From Roseitalea sp. (GTDB lineage: Bacteria; Pseudomonadota; Alphaproteobacteria; Rhizobiales; Rhizobiaceae): DNA of 64,000 bases. Numbering within the stretch: the first letter of the stretch is position 1; the number at the start of each line of letters is the position of its first letter. The position numbers and the translations under genes are program-made. The notes beneath the pieces were generated by a model. It was not told where the DNA came from. It did not search any database and saw nothing but the letters and a program-made list of their open reading frames with translations. The DNA is taken from positions 1-64,000 of the forward strand of contig JAEPON010000013.1 of assembly GCA_017642895.1 (NCBI GenBank), in the 5' to 3' direction. Below, one piece after another: positions 1 to 9,044 of this stretch.

Positions 1-136
1 CGGCGACCACTTCGCCTTCCTGCGGCTTTTCCTTGGCGGTGTCGGGGATGATGATGCCGCCGGCCGTCTTCTCCTCGGACTCGACGCGGCGAACGACCAC
101 GCGGTCGTGCAGCGGACGAAAGTTCATCTCTGCCAT
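1..136 (-). CDS. groES: Co-chaperonin GroES (N-terminal part, runs off left edge)
   Basis: GroES (Hsp10) forms the heptameric lid of the GroEL folding chamber in the cytoplasm. Only about the first 45 codons are in the window. The translation after the start contains the family core [16 protein letters not shown] followed by the mobile-loop region with TAGGIIIP, which is diagnostic. The chosen ATG gives a protein beginning MAEMNF; an in-frame ATG three codons later is possible. AAGGG lies a few bases upstream as ribosome binding site. A CIRCE operator sits about 65 bases upstream and a small GC-rich hairpin (183-198) lies between them in the leader. groEL presumably follows outside the window. 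Confidence 0.96.
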   Translation of the reverse strand, partial: MAEMNFRPLHDRVVVRRVESEEKTAGGIIIPDTAKEKPQEGEVVA

Positions 137-199
137 TTTCGGTACCCTTGATTGCGTTGACTGACATCTTCTTGCAAAGACAGGGCGCTTCTGCGCCCG

Positions 200-226
200 C
201 TAGCACTCATTGTTGCAGAGTGCTAG
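200..226 (-). promoter_or_regulatory. CIRCE operator (HrcA binding site) of groES
   Basis: A perfect inverted repeat, CTAGCACTC and GAGTGCTAG, is separated by 9 bases. This differs from the consensus TTAGCACTC-N9-GAGTGCTAA only at the outermost positions. CIRCE is the binding site of the heat-shock repressor HrcA, and its place in the 5' leader of groES is the standard one. This is direct sequence evidence plus established knowledge. Confidence 0.96.
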
Positions 227-270
227 CGCCGGTCAGATAAGGGTCGAAAAATCGGGAGTCAAGGCCGGCA

Positions 271-310
271 AACGAAAACGGGCGCCCGACGGGCGCCCGC
301 TTCGTTGTGT
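271..310 (-). terminator. Intrinsic terminator after the TadG-like gene
   Basis: A strong GC hairpin (CGGGCGCCCG type arms around a short loop, with outer AACGAA/TTCGTT pairing) lies 20-60 bases past the stop of the minus-strand vWA gene. Read on the minus strand it is followed by a T-rich stretch (TTTTCGTTT). It separates that gene from the groES promoter. Confidence 0.75.
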
Positions 311-328
311 TCCGGCAATGTCGGCCGA

Positions 329-2071
329 TCAGCTGTCGGGCGGCGTGTAATGGCTCAGCCGCAGCTTGCCGATATCGTCGCCGATCTTGCGGAAGGCATC
401 TTCGAGTTCCTGGGAGTTCGCCGCGGCAATCGCAGTCTCCGACGAGGTTGCGCAATGGTTCATGATTTGTGTCGCGGCCGAACTCGGGTTGCCGAAATAA
501 ACGAAGTAGATCTTGACGCCAAGGTTCTTGATGGACGTGCAGAACTCCTTGGAGGCATCGTCAAACACACGGTTGGCCTGCCACTGGCTCGGTCGGTTCG
601 GCAGATTGTTGTCCAGCAGGTCGTCTTTGGGGTATTGCAGGCTGGTATAGCTTGTCCGGTAGTCGCTCGGGCTGCGTGGCCAGTTGTCACCATCGGTCAT
701 GAAGACGAGAATCTTTTCGGCTTCGCCGAAGTCGGCGGCCTGAGCGAACGGCTCCCAAGGCGTCAGCGTGTTCATGGCCCAAGACAGCCCGGTGGTCAGA
801 TCCGTATTGCCGTTGGCCTGCATGTCGTCGATCGTGTCTTCCAGATCGTCCCGGTCGTCCGTCAGCGGGATCATGGGTGCGGTGTTGCACTTGCCGTTCG
901 GGCCCAGCCCCCACGCATTGCCGGGTGCCCCGGCATACTTGGCGGTGTTCATGACTCGCGCATGTTCTTCGGTTGTGGAGTTGTTGGTGTCCACCTTGTT
1001 CCACCGCGTGTCACCGCCAGAGTCCGATATGTAGTTGTTGCGGCCGCTCCAACTGTCTCGCTCATCGGGCGCCATATGCGGCACGAAAAGGGAATCGCCG
1101 TCCGTTTCATTCGGTGCATCGAAGCTGAACCTGTAATCACCATGGCGATGCTCAAAGCAGCCCGCCCATTCGACATTGGTGAAGCGATTGAAAACATCGC
1201 GGCGCGTGATGATGTTGATACCAGGCAAATTGCGCAGAGCATCGAGGTCGACACCGTTCCCATCGCCCTCCAGAGGCAAATAGTCGACCAAGCGGCTGGG
1301 TTCATGATTTTGCCAATGATCGCGATTGGTTCCGGAGCCCATTTCGAAATACATGCCGCCGTCGTTTCTGTAGGGCGCAAGATAGTTGAAATGACCAGTC
1401 GAACGGCCTTCCCAATCGATCCACCATGCATCGTCACCTGATGAATCGGTGCGGTGTTCTTCAGGTACCCGCACATTGGTGTGCCACGGCACCACCGAGA
1501 ACCGCAGATTTGCGTTGTCAAAGTCTTCCATCGCATCCGAGGCGGCATCCATCAGGATGATCGTCGCGTCCTTGGCCGCATCGATCATGCGCTTGCCGCC
1601 CGACCAGCGGCCCATCGATCCAGAGTTGTCGATGGCGATCGCGACTTCGACATCGCGGCGCCCGAACTGGGCCTGCTTGCGGCCGACCACCGTCAGTTCG
1701 TCGGTGCCGAACATGTGCATCATATATGTGTCGACATCGGTCTTTGCGACGATGCGCACGAGGCCGCTTGACGGATCGACCTCAAAAACATCGTAAGCAA
1801 GATCGTGACCCTTGACCATCTCGGCCATCAGGCCCTTGCCCTCGGCGATCAGGTCGGCGGCGGGAATGTTGGGGTTCAGCGTTGTCCGCTTGGCCAGATG
1901 CAGGGCGACGGACTGGGCCGCGGTCTCGATCTGCGTCTCGGTGCGGATGGCGTTGGCATAGTCGACGGCAAGGCCGGTCATGCCGAACAAGGGCACGACG
2001 GCAAAGGCTGCCATGATATAGGCCGTGCCCTTCTCGTCGGCGGCAAAACGCTTCAACAGGTTTTTCATCAT
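329..2071 (-). CDS. TadG-like pilus assembly protein with von Willebrand A domain
   Basis: Probable inner-membrane-anchored, periplasm-exposed component of a Flp/Tad-type pilus or a related surface system. The N-terminus has a charged stretch with DEKG followed by one hydrophobic segment (about residues 15-40, with AYIMAAFAVVPLFG), typical of Tad/TadG proteins. A vWA domain follows, with the MIDAS motif D-N-S-G-S-M near residue 147 and a later FMTDGDN stretch. Length is 580 aa from the chosen ATG, which has GAGG just upstream; an upstream in-frame ATG would add 28 arginine- and alanine-rich residues with no family resemblance. It diverges from two TadE-like genes, as in many alphaproteobacterial tad minor-pilin loci. 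No tadA/tadB/cpa genes are in view, so participation in a Tad pilus is inference. Confidence 0.85.
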   Translation of the reverse strand: MMKNLLKRFAADEKGTAYIMAAFAVVPLFGMTGLAVDYANAIRTETQIETAAQSVALHLAKRTTLNPNIPAADLIAEGKGLMAEMVKGHDLAYDVFEVDPSSGLVRIVAKTDVDTYMMHMFGTDELTVVGRKQAQFGRRDVEVAIAIDNSGSMGRWSGGKRMIDAAKDATIILMDAASDAMEDFDNANLRFSVVPWHTNVRVPEEHRTDSSGDDAWWIDWEGRSTGHFNYLAPYRNDGGMYFEMGSGTNRDHWQNHEPSRLVDYLPLEGDGNGVDLDALRNLPGINIITRRDVFNRFTNVEWAGCFEHRHGDYRFSFDAPNETDGDSLFVPHMAPDERDSWSGRNNYISDSGGDTRWNKVDTNNSTTEEHARVMNTAKYAGAPGNAWGLGPNGKCNTAPMIPLTDDRDDLEDTIDDMQANGNTDLTTGLSWAMNTLTPWEPFAQAADFGEAEKILVFMTDGDNWPRSPSDYRTSYTSLQYPKDDLLDNNLPNRPSQWQANRVFDDASKEFCTSIKNLGVKIYFVYFGNPSSAATQIMNHCATSSETAIAAANSQELEDAFRKIGDDIGKLRLSHYTPPDS

Positions 2072-2257
2072 ATCGACCTCGTTCCTTCCCGCTCGGACGC
2101 GGCTGGCGCCGGCGCACGCGCCAACGCACTCGGCCCCTGAAGCTAAGGCAAACACCTAAAGGCCGGTTTAACGGCTCTCTCGAACTTGAATGATCGGCGA
2201 AAACGGAAAAGAAACTCTTTACGACTAGCCTGCCCCGCAAATCGGGAAGCAGGGGCC

Positions 2258-2749
2258 ATGCTCAGCCGCATCAGATCGTTTATCGTCCGGGACAAGGACG
2301 GCGTTGCCGCAATCGAGTTCGGATTGCTGGCCCCGGCCTTTTTTGCGCTGATGGTGGCGATCTTCGAGATTTGCTACTTTGTCTACATGTCAACGGCCAC
2401 CCAGCGCGCCGTTGAAAAAGCGGTGTTCGACCTGCGCACCAACCATGCCGCAACGGTCGTCCAGCAGCGCAACCTGACGGTGGAGCAATGGTATCGCGAA
2501 GCGATTTGCGGCCGCGTCAACCTGTCGACCTGCCAAGAGACGCTCGAGATCACCATTGAGTATTACGATCAGGACATGAACCAGTCCTGGTCGACGTCGG
2601 ACCCCGACCAGTTGACGCTGGCCCCGCGGGAAATGGTGATGCGCGTCGAGGCGGCGGTCGACATGCCGTCCATCTTGTTCACCGATCTCTTGTTCGGCGA
2701 TCAGGCGGCCAGCCTGAACAGTGGCATCACTTTCATGACGGAGCCCTGA
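2258..2749 (+). CDS. TadE-like pilus assembly (pseudopilin) protein
   Basis: Small membrane-anchored protein of 163 aa. After a short basic N-terminus comes the TadE signature: DKDGVAAIEFGLLAPAFF, in which a glutamate sits at the start of a 20-residue hydrophobic helix as in type IV prepilin-like proteins. TadE and TadF are processed by a prepilin peptidase and needed for Flp pilus biogenesis. The start is set by AGGGG directly upstream; the longer frame beginning near 2186 lacks family similarity. The next TadE-like gene begins two bases after its stop, so the two are almost certainly co-transcribed and translationally coupled. Confidence 0.85.
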   Translation: MLSRIRSFIVRDKDGVAAIEFGLLAPAFFALMVAIFEICYFVYMSTATQRAVEKAVFDLRTNHAATVVQQRNLTVEQWYREAICGRVNLSTCQETLEITIEYYDQDMNQSWSTSDPDQLTLAPREMVMRVEAAVDMPSILFTDLLFGDQAASLNSGITFMTEP

Positions 2750-2751
2750 TC

Positions 2752-3450
2752 ATGCACCCGCTTCAATCCACAATCCGCCGGGCGCTTGTGCGCCAAAAGG
2801 CTCAGATGCGACGCTTTGCGCGCAATGCCCGCGCGTCGGTGGCTGTCGAGATGGCGTTCGTGCTGCCGATCTTCGCCGCCATGGCGTTCCTGACCTGGGA
2901 CGCGGGCACGGTCTACACCCAGTACAACCGGGCGGTCAGCAACCTTTATTCGATCGGCGACATCATCACGACCCGCACCCAGGATCTGACCTGCAACCAG
3001 CTCGATGCGATCTCGGAACTGGTCTACGAATCCTATGCGCATGGAAACTGGGCACGCCGGGTCCGGGCCGGCGAGGATTTCCCGGCCAATGGTGCCCTGG
3101 ATTTCCGGTTTCGCGCGACGATGATGCGCGTCGAGACGCGGCCCAATGGCCGCATCCGCGGCCGCACCGAATGGGAGTATCGACGGCACCAGAGCCAGGC
3201 GCGGGACCCGGGTCGGCTGATCAACATCCCCAACGAGCTTCAGATCGACGGCATGCGCTATCTGCACCTGGAAGGGTTTTTCCATCTGGCGCCCTCGTTC
3301 AACTATCTGGGCATCTTCGACCTGAACCCGCGCGACAACCGGAACGACGGCCTGTTCCGGGTGGATCAGTATTTTCCGCTGCGCTACGTCCCCAATGTCG
3401 ATCTGGTGGAAGAAACGGGCGACGAATTCGACACCAAGTGCAAGGGTTGA
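2752..3450 (+). CDS. TadE/TadG-like pilus assembly protein
   Basis: Protein of 232 aa with a basic N-terminus and then NARASVAVEMAFVLPIFAAM, the TadE-type glutamate-plus-hydrophobic-helix signature. The remaining roughly 170 residues are predicted periplasmic and contain no vWA motif. It is the second gene of a two-gene operon with the preceding TadE-like gene and is followed by a good intrinsic terminator. Together with the divergent vWA protein it forms a compact set of three minor-pilin-like proteins next to groES. Exact partners cannot be told from this window. Confidence 0.83.
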   Translation: MHPLQSTIRRALVRQKAQMRRFARNARASVAVEMAFVLPIFAAMAFLTWDAGTVYTQYNRAVSNLYSIGDIITTRTQDLTCNQLDAISELVYESYAHGNWARRVRAGEDFPANGALDFRFRATMMRVETRPNGRIRGRTEWEYRRHQSQARDPGRLINIPNELQIDGMRYLHLEGFFHLAPSFNYLGIFDLNPRDNRNDGLFRVDQYFPLRYVPNVDLVEETGDEFDTKCKG

Positions 3451-3487
3451 GGCCGCGCCTCCGACGCAAAGTCCGTGACTTGAAGGA

Positions 3488-3520
3488 CCCGCCGGGTTAA
3501 GCGCCCCGGCGGGTTTGTCT
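3488..3520 (+). terminator. Intrinsic terminator after the TadE-like operon
   Basis: Perfect 9-bp arms CCCGCCGGG and CCCGGCGGG with an 8-base loop, followed by TTTGTCTGTT, located 38 bases past the stop codon. Confidence 0.85.
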
Positions 3521-3543
3521 GTTGTGGAGGCCGGAGACCGGGC

Positions 3544-4386
3544 ATGGCTGTTGCGAGCATCGACACGCTGGACGTGTTGCATGACGCCTATGATGCGATT
3601 TTGTGCGATGTTTGGGGCGTGCTGCACAATGGCGTCATGGCGTGGCCGGCGGCCTGCGCCGCGCTGGAGCGGGCGCGCGCAGCGGGCAAGACGGTCATCC
3701 TGATCACCAACTCGCCGCGTCCGACCGCACAGGTGCTCCAGCAATTGGCGCGTCTGGGCGTTCCCGAGCCGGCCCATGACGACATCGTAACATCGGGCGA
3801 TGTCACCCGCACGCTGATCGCCGATGGCCCGCGGCGCATCTTCCACATCGGCACCGAGGACGATCTGCCGATCTTCGACGATATCGATGTCGAGCTTGTC
3901 GAGGATTTCGAGGCGTCGGCGATCGTGGTCACGGGGCCACGTGACGATGAGCGCGAGACACCCGACGACTATGCCGAGCTTCTGGCGCGACTGCGCGCGC
4001 GTGACCTGCCGATGATCTGCGCCAATCCGGACATCGTCGTCGAGCGCGGCGACAGGCTGGTCTATTGCGCCGGCGCCATTGCCCGCGCCTACGGGCTCCT
4101 TGGCGGGCGGACGCTGATCGCCGGCAAGCCGCACACGCCGATCTATGAAGCGGCGCTGGGCAAGATCGGGCCGTCGGTCGACCGGACACGCATATTGGCG
4201 ATCGGCGACGGCATGACAACCGATGTCAAGGGCGCGATGGACAATGGATTTGACCTCTTGTTCGTCTCCGATGGCATCCACGCGCGCGAATATGGCGAAC
4301 CGGGCGCACCGGACCCGGGCCGGCTGAATGCGGTTCTGCGCGACTTTGGCGCCGCGCCGGTCGCGACCATGACCAACTTGCGCTGA
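3544..4386 (+). CDS. HAD superfamily class IIA hydrolase (TIGR01459-like)
   Basis: Predicted cytoplasmic phosphatase of 280 aa resembling the NagD-like class IIA branch of the HAD superfamily. Motif I reads ILCDVWGVLHNG: the nucleophilic Asp is at residue 22, but the position of the usual second Asp is Trp, as is characteristic of the TIGR01459 alphaproteobacterial family. Motif II is ITNSPRP (Asn-Ser), motif III carries the Lys of GKPHTPIYE, and motif IV is AIGDGMTTDVKGA. The substrate is unknown. The place beside groES is one I recall for this family in rhizobia. A GGAGG sits shortly before the ATG. Confidence 0.88.
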   Translation: MAVASIDTLDVLHDAYDAILCDVWGVLHNGVMAWPAACAALERARAAGKTVILITNSPRPTAQVLQQLARLGVPEPAHDDIVTSGDVTRTLIADGPRRIFHIGTEDDLPIFDDIDVELVEDFEASAIVVTGPRDDERETPDDYAELLARLRARDLPMICANPDIVVERGDRLVYCAGAIARAYGLLGGRTLIAGKPHTPIYEAALGKIGPSVDRTRILAIGDGMTTDVKGAMDNGFDLLFVSDGIHAREYGEPGAPDPGRLNAVLRDFGAAPVATMTNLR

Positions 4387-4479
4387 TCGCGGGTGGAGCC
4401 GGCGCACCGGACCTGATCGAGATCAATGAAAGCGCCGCTCCCGCCCGGCAGGCTGCCACAAAATGCGGAGGCAACCCTC

Positions 4480-4914
4480 ATGTTCAAGACCATCATTGCC
4501 GCCTATGACGGCTCCGACCATGCTCAACAGGCACTCGCGGTTGCCTGCGATCTGACCTCGAAATACGGCGCGGCGCTGCATATCGCCCATACGCCGCAGG
4601 TTGCCAGCGAAACGATGATGGTCGGCTACTCGGCTGTGCCGCTGCCGCCAAGCGCCGAGGAGCTGGAAAAGGCCGGCGCCGAGGCCATGCAGAAGGCGGT
4701 CGCGATCGCGCGCGAACACGGTGTGGACGATGTAGTCACCCATGTCCAGCCTGGCGATCCCGGCCGGGCGATCGTCGAATATGCCAAGGCCGAGAACGCC
4801 GACCTGATCGTGATGGGACGACGGGGACTGGGTGATTTCGGGTCGCTTCTGGTCGGCAGCATCACCCACAAGGTTTCGCAACTGGCTGAATGTGCCGTGC
4901 TGACCGTCAAGTAA
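4480..4914 (+). CDS. Universal stress protein, UspA family
   Basis: Single Usp domain of 144 aa, probably a cytoplasmic dimer. The N-terminus FKTIIAAYDGSDHAQQAL is the canonical first strand-helix, and the C-terminus holds the ATP-binding pattern G-x2-G-x9-G-S (GRRGLGDFGSLLVGS). The start ATG has an ideal GGAGG 8 bases upstream; the longer frame from 4426 adds 18 residues that do not fit the family. It follows the HAD gene by 93 bases, so either a shared or a separate transcript is possible. Usp proteins of this ATP-binding type are usually induced in stationary phase or stress; the specific role here is unknown. Confidence 0.92.
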   Translation: MFKTIIAAYDGSDHAQQALAVACDLTSKYGAALHIAHTPQVASETMMVGYSAVPLPPSAEELEKAGAEAMQKAVAIAREHGVDDVVTHVQPGDPGRAIVEYAKAENADLIVMGRRGLGDFGSLLVGSITHKVSQLAECAVLTVK

Positions 4915-4994
4915 GATGCGCCCATCGGGGCGCAGGAACCGTCATATACACGCACAAATTGTGGTATATTCTTCCCCTCGCAGGGAGAATTGCC

Positions 4995-6143
4995 ATGAAA
5001 ATCGCCGCTTTCAACGTCGAAAACCTGTTCGACCGTGCCCGCGCCTTCAACATCTCCGACAACAGCCAGACAAGCGACATTCTGAGCGCCGTCTCCGAAC
5101 TCAATTCCCTGTTCGAAAAACCCATCTACTCGGCGGCGGACAAGGCGCGCATGATCGCCCTTCTGATCCAACTCGATCTCGAACGAAGCGACCGCGGCGA
5201 TTTTGTCCTGTTGCGGCAGATTCGCGAACGCGTGGTGCGCCGCCCGCGCAATGGCGATCCGATCGAGATAATCCAGGACGGGCGCGGCGACTGGGTCGGC
5301 TGGGCCGAACTGCGGACCGAAGCCGTCAACGCCGTCGCCATCATGAACACCGGGCGCGTCATGCGCGATGTCGATGCGGACATATTGGCGGTGATCGAGG
5401 CCGAAGATCGGGTCGCGCTGAAGATGTTCTCGGAAATGATCATCGCGGAGGTGGGTGGCACGCCCTACGAGCAGGTCATGGTGATCGACGGCAATGATCA
5501 GCGCGGCATTGATGTCGGGCTGATGTGCAAGCGCGGCCACTCGATCGGATTGATGCAGAGCCACATCCACGACTTCAAGCCGAACGGACAGCCGGTTTTC
5601 AGCCGTGACTGCCCCGAATATGCCGTCACCACCCCGGCCGGCGAGACGATCTGGGTGCTTCCGAACCATTTCAAGAGCAAGTTCGGCGGCAACGATCAGG
5701 CGTCCCGCGACAAGCGCGAGGCGCAGGCACGGCGCGTTGCCGACATCTACAACCGCCTGAAATCGGACGGGCACGACAAGGTCGTGGTCCTGGGCGACCT
5801 CAACGATACGCCGGACTCAGATGAACTGGCCCCGCTTTTGGGTGAGACGGACCTCAAGGAGATTTCCGATCACCCCAGCTTCGACACGGGCGAGTTCACC
5901 GGCCGCCCGGGTGAGCGCGGAATTGGAACTTACGCGCTGGGCAATGACCGCGACAAGATCGACTATCTGCTGCTGTCGCCGGTGCTGTTTGATCGCGTCA
6001 CGACGTCGGGCCTGTTCCGGAAAGGCGCGTGGCCCGGCTCGCGGCCGCCGCGTTGGACGGTCTATCCCGAACTGACGCGCAAGGTGCATGTGGCCAGCGA
6101 CCATCACGTGATCTGGGCCGAGATCGCCGATCCCGGCATGTGA
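4995..6143 (+). CDS. Endonuclease/exonuclease/phosphatase family protein
   Basis: Protein of 382 aa with the DNase I-like EEP fold. Motifs seen are FNVENLF at residues 5-11 (metal-site Asn), an IEAED stretch, the central GDLNDTPDS motif and the terminal SDHHVIWAE His motif, all in the expected order. No signal peptide is obvious, so it is probably cytoplasmic. The substrate could be DNA, phosphoinositide-like or another phosphodiester; EEP sequence alone does not decide. AGGGAGA precedes the ATG. A small hairpin without T-run (4917-4934) lies between it and the usp gene, and TATATT at about 4970 could be a -10 element. Confidence 0.85.
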   Translation: MKIAAFNVENLFDRARAFNISDNSQTSDILSAVSELNSLFEKPIYSAADKARMIALLIQLDLERSDRGDFVLLRQIRERVVRRPRNGDPIEIIQDGRGDWVGWAELRTEAVNAVAIMNTGRVMRDVDADILAVIEAEDRVALKMFSEMIIAEVGGTPYEQVMVIDGNDQRGIDVGLMCKRGHSIGLMQSHIHDFKPNGQPVFSRDCPEYAVTTPAGETIWVLPNHFKSKFGGNDQASRDKREAQARRVADIYNRLKSDGHDKVVVLGDLNDTPDSDELAPLLGETDLKEISDHPSFDTGEFTGRPGERGIGTYALGNDRDKIDYLLLSPVLFDRVTTSGLFRKGAWPGSRPPRWTVYPELTRKVHVASDHHVIWAEIADPGM

Positions 6144-6146
6144 CGA

Positions 6147-6851
6147 TCACTCCCGGGGCGGCTGGACGAGCCCGCGCTCGGATGCCGGGCGGGCGATGCA
6201 GCGGGCCAGCCAGGCCATGACATGCGGCCGCGAGGCCATCTCGAAGGGCTCTTCGGCCTTGTAAAACAGCTTGGCGCCGCGGACCCAGGGGAAAATCGCG
6301 ATATCGGCGATCGTGTACTCGGCGCCCATGATCCAGTCGCGGCCGTCTTCCAGCCGTTGTTCGAGCACGCCAAGCAGCCGCCGCGCCTCGTTGACATAGC
6401 GCTCGCGCGGGCGCGGATCCTCGATATCCTTGCCGGCAAACACGCCGAAAAAGCCGTATTGGCCGAACATCGGTCCGACACCACCCATCTGGAACATCAG
6501 CCACTGGATCGTTTCGAGCCGGCGCGCGGGGTCGGACGGCAAGAGCCCGCCATGTTTTTCGGCAAGATAGATCAGGATCGCGCCCGATTCCCACAGCCCG
6601 AACGGCTCGCCGCCCGGCCCGTCGGGATCGATGATCGCAGGTATCTTGTTGTTGGGATTGAGCGACAGAAAGGCCGGCGTTGTCGTCTGGCTCAGCGGCA
6701 CGGTGTGCGCGTCATAGGGCACGCCGAGTTCCTCGAGCGCGATCGACACTTTCACGCCGTTGGGCGTGGGAAACGAGTAAAGTTGCAAACGATCCGGATT
6801 GCGCGGCGCCCAGTGCCTGGTGATCGGAAAATCGTCGAGTGTCTTGGCCAT
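6147..6851 (-). CDS. Glutathione S-transferase (Nu-class / YghU-YfcG-like)
   Basis: Cytosolic GST of 234 aa. The thioredoxin-like N-domain contains [20 protein letters not shown], the cis-proline motif [11 protein letters not shown] and the glutathione-contacting [13 protein letters not shown]; the helical C-domain has the N-capping motif region [10 protein letters not shown]. The combination of PNGxKVSI and NPNNKIP is that of the Nu-class disulfide-bond oxidoreductases YghU and YfcG, which use two glutathione molecules. Its stop lies 3 bases from that of the converging nuclease gene. A physiological substrate is not evident. Confidence 0.9.
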   Translation of the reverse strand: MAKTLDDFPITRHWAPRNPDRLQLYSFPTPNGVKVSIALEELGVPYDAHTVPLSQTTTPAFLSLNPNNKIPAIIDPDGPGGEPFGLWESGAILIYLAEKHGGLLPSDPARRLETIQWLMFQMGGVGPMFGQYGFFGVFAGKDIEDPRPRERYVNEARRLLGVLEQRLEDGRDWIMGAEYTIADIAIFPWVRGAKLFYKAEEPFEMASRPHVMAWLARCIARPASERGLVQPPRE

Positions 6852-7006
6852 GTTGTCCCCTCAGCCTGCCGGCTTGTTGTGTCCCGACAAGTAAGCGCCG
6901 GGGCCGGCGATGCAAGCCGGCCCGGAACAAAGCCGCGTTCACAAAAATGTTCCGCTGGCGGTTGGACGGCCAGCCGCCGCCCCCATATCGGGATGAGGAG
7001 ACCGTC

Positions 7007-8398
7007 ATGAGCCAAACCCGCGCCGAAACCGATACGATGGGCACCGTCGACGTGCCCGCAGATCGCTATTGGGGCGCACAAACGCAGCGCTCGATCGGCA
7101 ATTTCCCGATCGGCGACGAACGCATGCCGGTGCCGCTGATTCGCGCGCTGGGCCTGATCAAGAAGGCAGCGGCGGAAACGAACGCCGCGCTGGGCGTGTT
7201 GGGCGCCGACCTCGCCAGCGCCATCGCCAAGGCGGCGGCCGAGGTTGCCGCCGGTGCGCTGGACGACCATTTCCCGCTGGTCGTCTGGCAGACCGGATCG
7301 GGCACGCAGACCAACATGAACGCCAATGAGGTGATCGCCAACCGCGCCATCGAAATGCTGGGCGGCGAGATGGGAAGCAAGACGCCCATCCATCCCAACG
7401 ATCACGTCAATGCGAGCCAGTCGTCGAACGACACGTTTCCCACGGCGATGCACATCGCCACGGCGCTGGAAACCCATGACCGGCTGCTGCCGGCGCTCGA
7501 TGCGATGATCGCGGTCCTCAACGACAAGGCGCGAGATTTCGAGGACATCGTGAAAATCGGGCGCACCCACACCCAGGACGCAACGCCGCTGACATTGGGG
7601 CAGGAGTTTTCCGGTTATGCGGCGGCGCTGGACCTGTCGCGCACACGCATCGACCATGACCTTCTCAACGTCTACGCCCTGGCCCAGGGCGGCACGGCGG
7701 TCGGCACCGGCCTGAACGCGCCCGACGGTTTTGCCACCGGCTTTGCGTCACGCATCGCCGAAGCGACCGGCCTGCCCTTCAAGACCGCGCCCAACAAGTT
7801 CGCAGCCCTCGCCTCACACGCCGCCCTGACCGATTTTCACGGCAGCCTAAACGCGCTGGCCGCCGATCTCTTCAAGATCGCCAACGACATCCGCTTTCTC
7901 GGTTCAGGTCCGCGTTCGGGACTGGGGGAACTCGTGCTGCCAGCCAACGAGCCCGGCTCGTCGATCATGCCCGGCAAGGTCAACCCGACCCAGGCCGAGG
8001 CGCTGTCCATGGTGGCAACCCAGGTCATGGGCAACCATACGACGATCACCATGGCTGCCGCGCAGGGCCATTTCGAACTCAATGTCTTCAAGCCGGTGAT
8101 CGCGCTGAACGTGCTGCAATCGATCCGGCTGGCCGCCGATGCGATGGCCTCGTTCACCGAACGCTGTCTTTCAGGCATCGAACCGGATCGGGATCGCATC
8201 GCCGAACTGGTCGAGCGCTCGCTGATGCTGGTGACGGCGCTGGCGCCCCATGTCGGCTACGATACGGCGGCGGCCATCGCCAAGGCCGCGCACGCCAACG
8301 GCACGACATTGCGCGAGGAAGCGGTCGGCGGCGGCCATGTCACGGGCGAGGATTTCGACCGGATCGTCCGCCCGGAGGCGATGGTGGGACGCCGCTGA
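7007..8398 (+). CDS. fumC: Fumarate hydratase class II
   Basis: Iron-independent fumarase of the TCA cycle, interconverting fumarate and L-malate as a homotetramer. The 463-aa length equals the family norm. Motifs seen are [20 protein letters not shown] at the N-terminus, [29 protein letters not shown] with the catalytic-site His, and the fumarase/aspartase signature [15 protein letters not shown]. The start is fixed by GGATGAGGAG a few bases upstream; the longer open frame from 6839 overlaps the GST promoter and has no homologous content. The gene stands alone, with a palindrome just after its stop. Confidence 0.97.
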   Translation: MSQTRAETDTMGTVDVPADRYWGAQTQRSIGNFPIGDERMPVPLIRALGLIKKAAAETNAALGVLGADLASAIAKAAAEVAAGALDDHFPLVVWQTGSGTQTNMNANEVIANRAIEMLGGEMGSKTPIHPNDHVNASQSSNDTFPTAMHIATALETHDRLLPALDAMIAVLNDKARDFEDIVKIGRTHTQDATPLTLGQEFSGYAAALDLSRTRIDHDLLNVYALAQGGTAVGTGLNAPDGFATGFASRIAEATGLPFKTAPNKFAALASHAALTDFHGSLNALAADLFKIANDIRFLGSGPRSGLGELVLPANEPGSSIMPGKVNPTQAEALSMVATQVMGNHTTITMAAAQGHFELNVFKPVIALNVLQSIRLAADAMASFTERCLSGIEPDRDRIAELVERSLMLVTALAPHVGYDTAAAIAKAAHANGTTLREEAVGGGHVTGEDFDRIVRPEAMVGRR

Positions 8399-8403
8399 TC
8401 GAC

Positions 8404-8422
8404 CGTTCACTCCTGGTGAACG
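8404..8422. promoter_or_regulatory. 19-bp perfect palindrome upstream of doxX-like gene
   Basis: CGTTCAC and GTGAACG are perfect 7-bp arms around TCCTG, 6 bases after the fumC stop and about 100 bases before the DoxX start. There is no T-run, so a dimeric repressor operator is more likely than a terminator. Which regulator would bind is unknown. Confidence 0.4.
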
Positions 8423-8525
8423 AAGCTTTCAGAAATTGGCGCCTGTCCTGGACGGGCCGATCACGTCTATGTCCCGCCGCACCGGCCCGGCTCCGTGCCG
8501 CGCCTTGCGTGTGAAAGGACACATC

Positions 8526-8930
8526 ATGTCGAACGCAATTCCTCTGCTGGTGGCCCGCCTTCTGCTGGCCATCATCTTCATCATGGCCGGCCTGCAAAAG
8601 TTCGGCGCCATTGCCGGCACTGCCGGCTATATCGGCTCGGTCGGCCTGCCGGCGGCGACCGCGCTGGCCTGGGCAGCCGCAATCTTCGAGACGGTGGCCG
8701 GTCTTGCCATCCTTGCGGGCTTCCGCACGCGTGAGACCGCATGGCTTTTGGCCGGCTTCTGCCTGTTCACCGGCTTCGTGTTTCACTTCCAGCCCTCCGA
8801 CCAGATCCAGATGATCATGCTGATGAAGAACCTTGCCATGGCTGGCGGCTTCATCGCGCTGGCCGCGGCCGGACCCGGCCGGTTTTCGGTCGACGCGCGG
8901 ACCGATCCGGCGCGGCTTGCCACCGCGTGA
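8526..8930 (+). CDS. DoxX family membrane protein
   Basis: Small integral membrane protein of 134 aa with about four hydrophobic helices. The first contains the family signature LLLAIIFIMAGLQKFG, and the third GFCLFTGFVFHF ends with the conserved His. DoxX-like proteins are often linked to redox or thiol-stress control, but the molecular activity of this subgroup is not defined. The ATG was chosen because the helix starts right behind it. The preceding palindrome suggests a dedicated regulator elsewhere on the chromosome. Confidence 0.85.
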   Translation: MSNAIPLLVARLLLAIIFIMAGLQKFGAIAGTAGYIGSVGLPAATALAWAAAIFETVAGLAILAGFRTRETAWLLAGFCLFTGFVFHFQPSDQIQMIMLMKNLAMAGGFIALAAAGPGRFSVDARTDPARLATA

Positions 8931-9044
8931 CGGCACCCTTCGCGCATGACACAAACCGGCGGGCGTTCCGGCGCCCGCCGCATCTTTGCGCGCGGCCATC
9001 GCGCGCTACATTGCTTCTTGCCTGTCGAACAACAGCGTTATGCG

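Noticed and set aside
305..1441. 378-codon plus-strand frame opposite the TadG-like gene
   Set aside because: It is the antisense of a gene with clear vWA and TadG motifs, and its translation is Arg/Val-rich without motifs.
2701..4407. 568-codon minus-strand frame
   Set aside because: Antisense to the second TadE-like gene and the HAD gene, both with recognised motifs; long reverse frames are common in GC-rich DNA.
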